Part shown: positions 34,301 to 52,151 of the stretch, piece after piece
How the letters are laid out: each line of letters opens with the position of its first letter
Numbering within the stretch: position 1 is the stretch's first letter
Notes under the pieces: generated by a model
What the model was told of the DNA's origin: nothing
Databases searched by the model: none
Seen by the model: the letters and a program-made list of their open reading frames with translations, nothing else
Translations under genes and position numbers: made by a program
Assembly: GCF_901709675.1 (NCBI RefSeq)
Contig: NC_051098.1
Span: 13,669,918-13,733,917, forward strand
Direction: 5' to 3'
Origin: Syngnathus acus
Taxonomy: Eukaryota; Chordata; Actinopteri; Syngnathiformes; Syngnathidae
DNA: 64,000 bases

Positions 34301-37300
34301 GACGCTGTGACAGCAGTGGACATTTCAGCCCCTCTGACATGACGCCCGTCCCGGACTGAAAAACCATTTCGGGGGCCTAACAGGGGCGATGGCGGCGGCC
34401 ATCGCCAGCTCCCTGATCCGACAGAAGCGTCAGGCCCGCGAGTCCAACAGCGAGAAGGTCACCAGCAACAAGAGGCGCTCCAGTCCCACCAAAGAGCCCC
34501 GAGGCTTCAGGCACATCTTTAGCGTCTTTAGCAAAGTCCGCTTCTGCAACACCGGTGGCAAGAAGAAACCGGCGCGACGGAAACCAGGTGTGTTGCCGGA
34601 TGCCATATCTCGCCCCCGTCAAGAAATGAAAAACCTTTTACAGCTATTTGGCTTACCTAAAAAAAATGAATTGATTTCTTCGCAACAGTGGAATGAGCTT
34701 AGCACAATACCTGATACATCAATCGTGATCGAGTTCGAGGATCGGGTTCAAGCCTATTGTAGCATCCATCCTTTCATTTTCTCCCCCCATTGTCCTCTCG
34801 GGGTCATCACGGGTGTGTCGGAATCGATCCTAGTCGGGTTCAGCGTTCACCCCCCAAAAACAAAACACATTTTTTTAATAGCACCCTTATGCATCCAACT
34901 TAAGTCTTTATTAAGATGGACCGCTCTGGACTATTTTTAATTATAAAAGTCAGACATCTGTTTTGGATTTGACTTGATAAGAAAAGTCATTATTTCCCCA
35001 GCTGTAATTGCAAAGCCTGGTTTTATCGTCACGTTTTCCTCCGGAGAAACATCAAGTCAGCACATGTGACAAATGTCATGTTTTATACATTGATGCACCG
35101 CCTTGTTTCCACGGCGATATCACAAGCTAGCTTTTTAAAGGGACATGACACAAATACTCAAATAGTTGAGCTGCTTGCACTTGGGTTCATTTATCAGAAA
35201 AAAAACACTGAGGAGCCAAGTTTGGGGAGGGGGGCGAGAAGGTAAAATGTTCACCGACATGACGGCACATGTAGCCGGCTGCGCTAACATCCAATATAAT
35301 CCCCGGTTTGAATTATTAATGCGCTGAGAGTGTTTAGAGTGCACAGATGGGTGCCGGTGGCTTGGTAGCACTCACCCAAAGAACATATTTTGATACTTTT
35401 GCGTGTGTGCGTTGCAGAGCCGCAACTGAAGGGCATCGTGACGCGTCTCTTCAGCGAGCAGGGCTTCTTCCTGCAGATGCAACCTGATGGAACCATCAGC
35501 GGGAACAAGGATGAGAACAGCGACAACAGTCAGTCCCAAAACACTTGGCAACATGACACCTGCAATATGAAAATTAAATGAAAAAATAAATGTTTTTATT
35601 AAATTCATTCTTGAAAACTAAATCCCCTAAAAGGAAAATATGTTTTTATTAAATTAATCTTTGAAACCAAACTACTAAAAGGATCTTTTTTTATGTAATA
35701 AAATAAAATGAAAATATTTTTTGATTAAATTAATTCTTCAAACTAAAATCCACTAAAAGGAAAATATTTATTTTATTAAATTAATTTTTGAAACCAAACT
35801 ACTAACAAGAGAATAATGTTTTTTTTTTTTAGTAAATTAAATATTGAAAGCAAAATCCACTAAAAGGAAATTGCGTGGTGCAATATGCAGTGTAAATGCA
35901 TGTTCAACGCATTCCACTGCTTCCCAAAAAGAAGAGGCGAGCAAGCGAGATGAGATTTTTTTTTTTTTTCATCTCACATGCTCTTTTGTCTCCCAGTTCT
36001 CCCGGAGAGGATTAACGCCACGGGCTTCTTCCTCCGCCTCCTCCTCTTCACCCATAACGGCGTGCTCGTTTTTTTTTTTTATCTCTGAGCGTGTCGTCGA
36101 CATTCATGATCATCCGTCTAAAAAAAAAAAAATGTTGATGTTCCTTTATGGAGCAGGTTCATCATCATCATCCTGGATGCTGATTGGCTCCAAAGATCAT
36201 AAAGCAGAATTATGCAACAATCCAGGCTTAAACATGCGCACAGATACGTGTCGAAATGGATTACGCGTTGAATTACTGACAAATGACAACTGGGTTGAAG
36301 CTTTTCATTTTACTGCCTTGAGATACGAGCGACCCGACTTATGAGCGATTTGACTGATAGTACTCCAACTTTTTCACGTTTGCAGCTCTCTTCAACTTGA
36401 TCCCGGTGGGTCTACGGGTGGTGGCCATGCAAGGCGTCAAGGCGGGACTCTACATGGCCATGAACGCAGAGGGCTTCCTTTACACGTCGGTAAGAACATG
36501 CTACACGCGTGTCCATGTTTTGCTCTCACCAACCAATAAGGCGACCGAAAATCATCAATGTGAGGGTGACGATGTGATCGGTTAAAGAAACAGTCCCATT
36601 GTGATGAAATAGTTTTTTTGGAGTGATATATGGAAACATTAAATTGTCTTCCATCTTCACGGTAACAGTTCCTTCTCGGTGGAGCTCATGACGCTGCGTT
36701 ATACATTATTCAGCCTTCTGCGGGCATGAAACTTTAAAATGTCATTCTTTGCTGATGCACTCGTGCAGGAGGGAAAATGTTATATTGCCTTCACGTGTGC
36801 TCAGAATATTTGATAAAATCAAGTCGAGTCAACTTACTGTTTTATTTTCCCAGCAATCCATTTTTGTGGATTTAGTATAATATAAATATAATGTTGAATT
36901 TTCTTTTGCGTCATTCAGGATATCTTCACGGCCGAGTGCAAGTTCAAAGAGTCGGTGTTTGAGAACTACTACGTCATCTACTCGTCCACGCTGTACCGGC
37001 AGCACGAGTCGGGCCGGGCCTGGTTCCTGGGCCTTAACAAGGAGGGCGTCATCATGAAAGGCAACCGTGTCAAGAAAACCAAACCCTGCTCGCACTTTGT
37101 GCCCAGACCCATCGAAGGTAGGTTCTGGCCACGGGAGGGCTCGAATCGTTTCGGCTGTGCTGCGGAACCAAATTTCCCTTAAATTGTTTCTTTTCCGACA
37201 TTTGTTTGTTATATTCATTAGCTATTTACATCGCGCTGTCTTAGCAGACCGGCTGCAGGCCAAGGTCGTCCGGTGTTCACAAAGCGACGCTCCAGTGTCA

Positions 37301-37837
37301 CACTTGAAAGTTTCAAGCGAGAACGTCGAGCTCCGGCTCGGCTTTCAGCGTGCGAGCCGCTCGCCCTCCCTCCCTCTCTCAATCCTCGCTCCCATGGCGT
37401 CATTTAAAAATATCTGTCAACTTCCTTCTCCTCTTTGTCCTTCAACCTTGTCCTCTTCCACTTCTTCCTTCACCTCATTACTCTCATGCACATCTCTCGA
37501 GGTTGATTCTTATTATTTGTAAACAGCAAATTGCTTGGACGGGAGACAGAATGCTGGCCGTCATTTTTTTTTTTTTTTTTTAAGAGCATGGGAGTTATTG
37601 AATTAAAGATTTGTTTTGCAGTATTATCGACTGCTATTATGCTTGTTTTTGTCGTCAGTGTGCATGTACAAGGAGCCGTCACTGCACGAGCTGGAGGAGA
37701 AGCTGCTCAAGTCCTCGCGGAGTCCCACCATTAACGGCGACGAGCAAGGCCGGAGTCCCCAGAGAGCCATAGCGGGTCAAGACGGGCAGCGGGAAGACGA
37801 CGACGACGAGGACTTCACAGAGCGGGAGGGCTCGTAG
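28349..37837 (+). CDS. fgf12: FGF12, fibroblast growth factor homologous factor 1
   Basis: Intracellular FGF homologous factor, a non-secreted beta-trefoil protein that binds voltage-gated Na+ channel C-termini and sets their inactivation. Shared exons are 35418-35528 (111 bp), 36386-36489 (104), 36919-37117 (199) and 37659-37837 (TAG). With exon 1A (34389-34587) the product is 263 aa; with 1B (28349-28376) it is 206. Core phrases are [40 protein letters not shown] and [20 protein letters not shown]. There is no signal peptide. The exon lengths match those I recall for human FGF12. The C-terminus diverges from human: it ends in an acidic run ([14 protein letters not shown]). FGF13/14 were considered, but exon 1A, MESK exon 1B and the mb21d2 neighbour favour FGF12; which teleost copy (a or b) is open. 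Confidence 0.93.
28600..28905. repeat. Degenerate AGACAG-rich tract
   Basis: AGACAG, GACAGGCAGG and CAAGACAG words recur throughout a strongly purine-biased strand, starting about 220 bp after exon 1B. The minus-strand open frames here are by-products. Confidence 0.55.
29695..29985. repeat. Degenerate CTTCCATTAG minisatellite
   Basis: Words of the type AACTTCCA, GCTTCCATTAG and CTAACTTCA recur with a period near 11-22 bp; the best preserved part, about 29,790-29,860, has near-tandem TTAGCTTCCA units. Confidence 0.6.
31010..31097 (+). CDS. fgf12: Candidate third first exon of fgf12 ([11 protein letters not shown]...)
   Basis: ATG at 31,010 (context CCAAATGA) opens 29 codons, [16 protein letters not shown]...SCKP, plus one base before a strong donor (CCCA|gtgagt). 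Phase 1 matches fgf12 exon 2, giving ...SCKP-K-PQLKG and a 226-aa protein. The frame stays open upstream for at least 26 codons. Codon composition is GC-ending and coding-like, in contrast to the AT-rich flanks. FGF13 and FGF14 do have Cys-containing alternative N-termini (FGF14 1B has CLCGKSLKK), so this may be an equivalent form. It could also be unrelated to fgf12. Confidence 0.45.
31098..34388 (+). other. fgf12 intron and 5' leader of exon 1A
   Basis: Mostly AT-rich with no recognised gene. A CT-rich tract at about 33,475-33,535 and the GC-richer stretch to 34,388 probably form the promoter and 5' leader of isoform 1A. Confidence 0.45.
34389..34587 (+). CDS. fgf12: fgf12 first exon 1A
   Basis: Encodes 66 residues, [20 protein letters not shown]...ARRKP, and ends in phase 1 at CCAG|gtgtgt. 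The N-terminus is the conserved A-type inactivation particle and nuclear localisation signal of FHFs ([14 protein letters not shown] and KRRSSPTK). It matches human FGF12A over the first 22 residues almost exactly. Confidence 0.92.
34761..34840 (+). repeat. Diverged copy of a ubiquitous teleost repeat
   Basis: The series CATCCATCC..TTTCATTTTCT..TTGTCCTCTCGGGGTCATCACGGG..ATCCTAG follows, in order, the well-known fish repeat phrase ATCCATTTTCTACCGCTTGTCC..GGGGTCGCGGGG..TATCCCAG. It lies in the fgf12 intron after exon 1A. Confidence 0.55.
35575..35875 (+). repeat. AT-rich minisatellite in fgf12 intron 2
   Basis: Five diverged units of roughly 55-65 bp, each with TTTTTATTAAATTAAT..TTGAAA and ending in CCACTAAAAGGAAA or CTACTAAAAGG. 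It starts about 50 bases after the exon 2 donor. Confidence 0.85.
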
Positions 37838-40110
37838 CCTGCAGCGCCCCCCGCTGGAGAACTCCCATATAACACTCCCCACTGTTCAGCACCAACCAAC
37901 AACCATGACGATGGAAACGCCAACCCAAACAAGCAGAAAAAAAAGAAGCGAAAAAAAGGGCAAGAATCCTCTTTCAATCTTCTTTTGGTGATGACGATGT
38001 ACATTTTATGCAAAAGGCCCGGAGGCTAGCACATCTACTCTTCATCGTCATCGTTACCGTGACGACAAAGCGTCCCCCTCCCCCGAGTCGGTCGAGCGCC
38101 GAGAACTCCGAAGCTTTAAGCCATGTAGAAACGTCACCATTATCATTGTACGCTTTTTTTCTCTCTAGCAATGCAAACACTTCAGCACTTTCACACTTAA
38201 GCTTTTTGTGTTGCCACATCGCAGCCTATAATTTGAATTGATGAAAGGTTAATGCAAGTGTGCGTGCCCTGACGAGAGGAACATTGTTTGGTCATCATTC
38301 AGATGTTAAACCCGCAGGCTGCAGTTTGACTTAACTTCCCGTTTGTAAAACGTAACGCTGCCAAAGTACGCCATTAAGATCCAGACAACTTCCCTGTATC
38401 TCATATCAAGCATGTTTTATTTTGCTAATATTTCATCCGCAAAGTTTCCGCGCGTCGTCCGCGTCACTTGCTTCCCGAATGAATGTTCCGTAGAGTCGTT
38501 GCAGTGTGCATGCTAGGCTACTAGTTGAATCCATTAAGCTAGCAGATGAGTCTGCGTGCACTCGACACCCCTTTTATTTGTTTTTATTCCCCTTGTGGGC
38601 TGGATTCTGATCGGTTCAAACCAAACCAAGAGGGGAAAAAAAGCCAGTTTTGAGCGTAAATGCGTGCAAGCCAATCGTAGAAAAAGACAGATGCATCCAT
38701 CTTTAGGGCCTTGTAATAGTCGATTTGTCATTTCTAGTACCTGTACATGGAACTTAAGCAGAATATCAAGGATATGGAATTAATGCATTCCACTTAAATC
38801 CATTTTATGATCACGACACTCAAGTCTTAAAATTTCAAGTGATTGAAGCAAATGAGTTCTATTTATTTAAAACATTCTTTGTAATATAATGTTGGGTTTC
38901 TCTTTCAAAAAATCTGTGAATTCGTTAGGAAAAATAGAATCATTTGACAGAAAAAATATCCCAAATCGAGTTAGTTCTCATGTAAAACACAAATTTAAAA
39001 ATAATCATGGAGATTTTATTTTTATTGATTTTCTGATGGAAATATTTTCCTCCCATTAGTCCGCCTGCCTCTGACGCAAAAACGTTCATTATTTGCATGT
39101 GACTCCAAATGAAGTGTCCATCCACCCCGACAGCTGAATTGTGATGCATGCTTGCTTTGTCGTTTTGTCTGTGGAACCCTGATGCGCGGCAACGGACCAA
39201 TCACGATCTACGTCTCACTGCCTCGAAGAAAGTCTTCCAATCAGAGTTTTTGGGCATCATTTAAGAATGTCAGACGCTTTTGAATCATCTCTGACTAGTC
39301 GCACCCTTTTGAGGGTTGCAAAATCAATGTTGGAAATTATTCATGAGAATAAAGCAGATGTCAAGCAAGTACGAGTACAACTCCACTAATTTACACGATT
39401 TTTCAATTGCAAGATTACAAGTGGCAAGCGGTTTATCTGAAGCTTGCATGTCCTTCTAATTTTGTGAAAAATCAAAAATGTAAGTTTGGTGTACTCGTTA
39501 GTCAAGGTTATCACGAGAGTGTCTTAATATTGCTTTGTGTTCTCGAGTCGGAACAAACTTGCTCACTTTAAATCATTTTAGCCGTTGAAATGATCGGAAA
39601 AGGAAAAAAACGAGCCACCAGAGACAGCCGCTCGACCATGTTGAACCGTTGTTGAACCTGCCGCAGCCTTTTTTTTTTTTCTTTTGCGTTCTTGTTTGTG
39701 TTTGCTGATGTTTCTGCTTATTCCAGACACACTCATCATGTAGTAGAAAATATCGCAATTACTCAGCAGCAGGATGAAAAGATGATGGAAAAATAAAAAG
39801 GAATGATACAACAATTATTGCTTGGTTTTCTTTTTTGGAAATTCGCAAATAATGCCAGAATAAAAAAATATATATATTTAGAAAATGATTGATTAGATTT
39901 CAAAGCTAGATTTAAAAAATGATGTCCAACTATTTGCATATGGGCTGACATTGCTTCATTCAGCCTATCCTTGAGCGGGAGGCGGGTTTGGTTTCTTGAG
40001 TTTCTAAGCCCAACCACTTCCTCTTTTGCTTCCTGGAACTTTCTTCTTGAAGCTCCCTTCTGCTCTGCACTGCCTCAGGCCCTTTTTATCACCTGAGTAA
40101 ATAAAAATTC
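37838..40110 (+). other. fgf12: fgf12 3' UTR and downstream
   Basis: Non-coding after the TAG stop. Candidate polyadenylation signals AATAAA lie at 39,348-39,353 and 40,100-40,105. The second lies inside the 45-bp sequence that is repeated at 41,126. Confidence 0.45.
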
Positions 40111-40139
40111 AAGTCTCATTCTGATGATGTCATTAGTTT
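40095..40139 (+). repeat. Exact 45-bp direct repeat, copy 1
   Basis: Bases 40,095-40,139 are identical to 41,126-41,170 in the same orientation. The flanking sequences are unrelated on both sides. It begins GAGTAAATAAAAATTCAAGT and includes AATAAA. Confidence 0.95.
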
Positions 40140-40199
40140 GGGGTCGGGGCCGAGGCCTTGCACCTTTGTTTACTTTACAGGTAAGCACATAGGCGCGGC

Positions 40200-40260
40200 C
40201 GGACTGTGATATAAAAAGACTCACCTGCCACGTGCTCGTTCCTCTTTGGTTGTGAAAGCA
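40200..40260 (+). promoter_or_regulatory. TATA-box-like promoter candidate
   Basis: GATATAAAAAG (about 40,209) in a local GC-rich stretch is followed at about 40,229 by CCACGTGC (an E-box), with an ATG-opened short frame further on (MPACLRNPDLDE at 40,270). The spacing is promoter-like, but no clear gene follows. Confidence 0.2.
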
Positions 40261-40882
40261 CTGTGGGTCATGCCTGCGTGTCTACGGAACCCGGACCTCG
40301 ACGAATGAGCGCCAGAATCCATCCCAGGACCCAAGCAGGGACGGACACGGCCTTTTTCAATTTTTTCCATTTTTCCCTTCAATTTTCCTGCCAACTTCTT
40401 CCTGCGTGGCTACTGCAGAGACATTTCAAAGCCGCCTCCCAGCTCATCCAGACAATCAGTGAGTGCAATTTACCAGTGTACAAAATATGGGTGCATAAAT
40501 TTAGGGGAATAGGAATTAAGTTGGTTCACTTTTGAGGCATTAACACCAATTCATGTACTTTTGAGGTTCTTTTATTGCTTATCTTTTCTATCTGATGATA
40601 TTCTTAATTGTGGCCGCCTTCGCATCTAAGGACTGATTTGAGTTTATTTTATTTTATTTGTTTAAGCCTTCTTAAACGAAAGAGAAACGTGGTGCCCCTA
40701 GTGGCGGTTGATTGTACTGCTGGGAGTAGATTGACGCTGCCATTAATCATTAAATATTTAACTAATTTATAATTATTTAAATAATTTGATCCTTAACGAC
40801 CCCATATTCGTTACACGGACAACATAATAGAAAGACATTATAAATCAACACAAAGCACAAATGGTATCACTTTAAAAGAAAG

Positions 40883-41467
40883 TTTAATGCAAAACATCCC
40901 AAGTAACTTCATTAGGGTCCATTTTACATTCATGTGGCCAGTATAAAAGATGCACCAAAACAGCTGAGTGACATTTAGCACCATAATCCATTCTAGTGTT
41001 ATTAATCCTTTGTACCGCCATTGTAATTATTATTATTTTTACATTATTCAGTATATCCAGAGTCAAACTACCATTATGAGTTTGACATTACACACAAAGA
41101 AATTTACTTTAACAATCGAAAAACAGAGTAAATAAAAATTCAAGTCTCATTCTGATGATGTCATTAGTTTATGGATGGGAGAAATGGTCATGTGATCCTA
41201 TTGAGAGCGGTACATTCCATAATAAAGAAGCTAAAGCAGCACAAACACAAAGTATTTCGAAACAACATGCAAATGAGCTGGATGGATATTTGCATATGTG
41301 TCGTTATGCAGTTCTGCCGGGAAAGGCAGCCAATCACATGGCCCGCTGCCGCAGAGCCCCGCCTCCGCTGTTTGTTTTGCCGTCCGTCACATCGCCGTTT
41401 CCAGGGACCAAAGGCGTTAACTCTGGAAAAAATAATTCTTAGATTCTTAAACCTTTCAAAATAAAAC
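40883..41467 (-). other. panx1: panx1 3' UTR
   Basis: On the minus strand, sequence after the stop runs to an ATTAAA polyadenylation signal (complement at 40,883-40,888). It contains copy 2 of the 45-bp repeat. The 3' end is inferred. Confidence 0.45.
41126..41170 (+). repeat. Exact 45-bp direct repeat, copy 2
   Basis: Identical to 40,095-40,139; the offset is 1,031 bp. It lies within the presumed panx1 3' UTR, antisense to it. Confidence 0.95.
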
Positions 41468-43187
41468 TCACTCTGTCATAAGAAACTTCCTGTCCAGCAT
41501 CCTACCTTGCATTTCGGTTCCCACCGTTCCTTCATCCTCGTGCTTGTTGCGTCTTGCGCTGTTGTTCTTGTCCGGCTCTTCCTCGTGGATGACGAGCTGG
41601 TCAGGTTTGGCCGCGGCTTTCTTGGCGTCCACGGTGTCCATCTTGACGAGACACAGTGTCTGCAGCAAACCCATGGCGTCAAAGTCCTCACCGGAACATT
41701 CTCCTCCTTTCTTCAGCAACTCCAGCACCTACACACGATCAAGATATCATCAAATAATGGGGCAAAAAACAAAAATGTGCGACACAACGGGAGAGAATCG
41801 GGGACATTGTCGGATAAAATGGGACGTAATGGAGGCCATTGTTGAACAACATTGTGGAAACAAAATGAGGACTTAAAATTAAAGAGTGATATGTCGAATT
41901 TTGTGTCATACAGACCTTGATATACTTGTAAGACTTGAGCTCGCTGATGTTCTCCTCCAGGAAGAGCAGATAGAGGGAGAGGTCGTCCCATTGGCCGGTG
42001 GGGGTGGGCAGGACGCTCACCGTGGGCAACGATTGGTAGGTTTCCAGGAAGTGGGCGTAGCGGTGACACAAAAGGGGGCGGAGACTGGCATAGATCACCA
42101 AGGGGATCAGCCCAGAGAAGATGATCAAGTTGACCAGGCTGGGAGGAGAATGTTTCCATCATCCTTTCAAAATCCCATCTCTGTTTCTACCCTCCTCACG
42201 TAGGACGTACCTGAGCAGCGTGAAGACTCCCACGGCGATGAGCTTGCACTGCACTTTGTCCGGGACGGTGGAGTCGTTGACCAGCAAGCCCACTCTCAGC
42301 GTGCAGCCAAAGTCGTCGGTGAGTGAGGCTAAACGCAGGTAGTAGCCCAGGTAGAGGCAAGCGCACAGCAACGTGGCCAACGTCAGACCTCGGCACAGCA
42401 GGTAGCGGGTCAGCAGCACGTGAGAGAAACGCTTGGTCGTCAGGAACTTCTCCACCAATGGGTAGTTGAAGCAGCCCTCCGTCGGATCGCTGCAACTTTG
42501 TGACGACGGTAATGAATAATCGGAGTGAAAAGGAGCAACGCAGATTTTCAAGTACCTGTCGCCGCCCTGCAAAGCGTCGGTGGTCATTCGCTTGGCGAGC
42601 GTGACAGCTCGGTTGTAACATCGGTCCAGCTCCTCCATGATGAAGCCAAGGTCCGACTGGAGCAACGGCGCCGACCAGAACCTCCAGAACAATGCCGGAC
42701 TGTAAGTCAGCATGGCCACCAGCAGCAGGATGTACGGGAAGAACTGTGCCCAAAACACACGTGTTAGTCCGAATGAGCACGTGTGCGACGGCGTGCGTAC
42801 CTTGTGCAACCACAGAGGCAGCGTGTGCGTGTGCACGGACGCCCAGCAGTACGAATCGACGTACGCCGCCTGTCTCCATGAAAAGTTGCTGGGAGCGAAG
42901 CAGCTAATCTGAGTCCCTGTAACAAATTCCACATTGCGAAGACATGTTCGTATTTGTTAGCAAGCAGGCTAATTTTCTCGTTCTCGGAGAGTGAGACGGC
43001 ACTGACCGACGGATACTTCCTGCGCGAAGGCCAGAGAGATGAGGAGGAGAGGAAGGCCCACGGCCACGCAGGTCACCATCTTGTCCACCGCTAACTCGGT
43101 GCGTACGCTGCGGTATCGAGCCTGGTTGGGATCCTTCAGGAGAAAGTCGCTGAACACGTACTCGGTGGCTACGTGGGCGATGGCCAT
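41468..43187 (-). CDS. panx1: Pannexin-1-like channel protein
   Basis: Large-pore ATP-releasing channel of the plasma membrane. Minus-strand exons 43187-43007, 42916-42801, 42743-42556, 42489-42211, 42138-41916 and 41728-41468 give 415 aa (human PANX1 426), with all phases in agreement. It starts [19 protein letters not shown]; human starts [21 protein letters not shown]1 (about 38-58) reads [20 protein letters not shown]. Extracellular-loop cysteines of the [19 protein letters not shown] and FGC..VQCKL pairs are kept, as is the pore Trp. Asn233 lies in an NDS glycosylation site that in pannexins prevents gap-junction docking. A DTVD motif (360-363) stands where human PANX1 carries its caspase site (DVVD), whose cleavage opens the channel. 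Closer to PANX1 than PANX2/3; fish have two copies (a/b) and I cannot tell which. Confidence 0.93.
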
Positions 43188-43195
43188 GATCACGC

Positions 43196-43977
43196 TCTGG
43201 GATAAAAATTAGGAAGAACACAATACCAAAACATCTTGGATTTATATCAAGCAGTTTGGATTTATGTGGCTCCTTCTGGTGTGCACATTTTGGTCAACCA
43301 GGGCAGTAATTCTTTAGCTATTCCATATTTTTTTTGTATAAGAAAAGTGCTATCAATACACTAGTTAAGACATTGGCATTCATTTGATGACTTTCGACTT
43401 GCAGCTTTTTATTTTGGTAAACATGGTAGCTTGTCATAAGACAATCATTGACAGTGGTATGCAGACTACCAGATGTGTGGTTAAAGTTGCTAAACATGAC
43501 GCCCAACATGACTCATGACTTGTGATCTGAATAACATGCGACAGTCACCTCGTGAAGCACCGTGTGTGTGTGTTTGCAAACATCGCGCGAAGAAAACTTC
43601 CTTAACTTCTTGCGTGATCAGTAAAGTAAACAAAGATAACGATCGTAATCAATCTAATGACAGAATATATACATTTCCCTCAGAATCAATAGTGTGTATA
43701 ATCACTGTGTATTTAATCATGAGTTAGTAAAAACTTTGGAAAAATGCCTGCAGGACAATTGCATGTGCAGCTGTCTGCTTGTAGGCTAAAAATAAGTACA
43801 ACACAAGATGCGACAAGAACAAATACAAGTTGCATTCAGGGCAATCTTAACAAGGTGAGTTTTTAATATTAATTTAGCAGAATGTACCTGAATGGATCAC
43901 TCATTACTTCCTGAAAATTAATTAACAAAATCGGCTAGTTTAAATGTACACAATTGGCGAAATGAATGAGAACTCAC
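43196..43977 (-). other. panx1 5' intron
   Basis: An acceptor (TTTTTATCCCAG) precedes the start codon by about nine bases, and a matching donor (AAAG|gtgagt on the minus strand) lies at 43,978. This gives a leader intron of about 780 bp. It is AT-rich with no other feature seen. Confidence 0.5.
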
Positions 43978-44779
43978 CTTTCCGCTCTTTGCAAGTCGTT
44001 TAGCACTCTTACATGACTTTGTTTACACGTTTAGAGTTAACTAGGCTGAGTTAAAGAAGAACATGTGCCCGGCGACGGCGACACACAACAGCTGAAACAA
44101 AAGATAACTTTCACTATGAAATCACTTCCGGTATTCTTTACGGCGATGCCTTCATCGAAAAGTTCTCAAAACCACCAGCGCGCTGAACCCGCAATTTGAT
44201 TTATTTGTCAGGATTTATTAAATAGTTACTTTATTAGGATGAAGAAAGACGAGTATTGTTTAAAGGAATTTTAAGGATTCTGGGTAAGACCCACACAACT
44301 GTTAGAGCTCTAAACTGCTGTAATATATTGCTTTTGTATTTATTTTTCTACGTTGTAGACGCGCTGCATAACACCAACTTTTAATTTAAAACGTTGTTAT
44401 GCTACGGAAACGTAAATGAGTTGACACTGAGCCGTTTAATATTGCTTTATTGTGCGCGCTTGCTTAATTAAGGCAAAAAACAAGCTGGACTGCTGCTGCT
44501 GTTTTTCTATCGCGATACATTTTTAGCACTCCGAACGTCTCACTTTGGAGTCAAGTTACAATCACACACCAGAAATATCGCTATAGATTTGCTATCAATG
44601 TAAAAAATATCAGCCCACAAAAACTGTTTTCTGCGGCTTATTCTGAAAAGCTTATCCGGAAGTTGTAGTCTTTTTACAACCGCTACCTTGCCCGCCCGTG
44701 TGCCCCATTCATTCCCTTTGACTCGCATCCCTCCCAACCGCGGCCGGCCCTCCCCTCCCGCTTCAGTCCGCCTGGAAAG

Positions 44780-44780
<1 letters not shown>
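43978..44780. promoter_or_regulatory. Divergent panx1/rsf1 promoter region
   Basis: The presumed untranslated first exon of panx1 (ending 43,978, minus strand) and the rsf1 start codon (44,780, plus strand) are head-to-head, about 800 bp apart. CACTTCCGG (about 44,123) on the panx1 side is an ETS site. CCGGAAGTTGTAGT (about 44,656) on the rsf1 side reads on the other strand as ACTACAACTTCCGG, a ZNF143/ETS composite. The last 100 bp before rsf1 are GC-rich. Confidence 0.5.
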
Positions 44781-52151
<7,371 letters not shown>

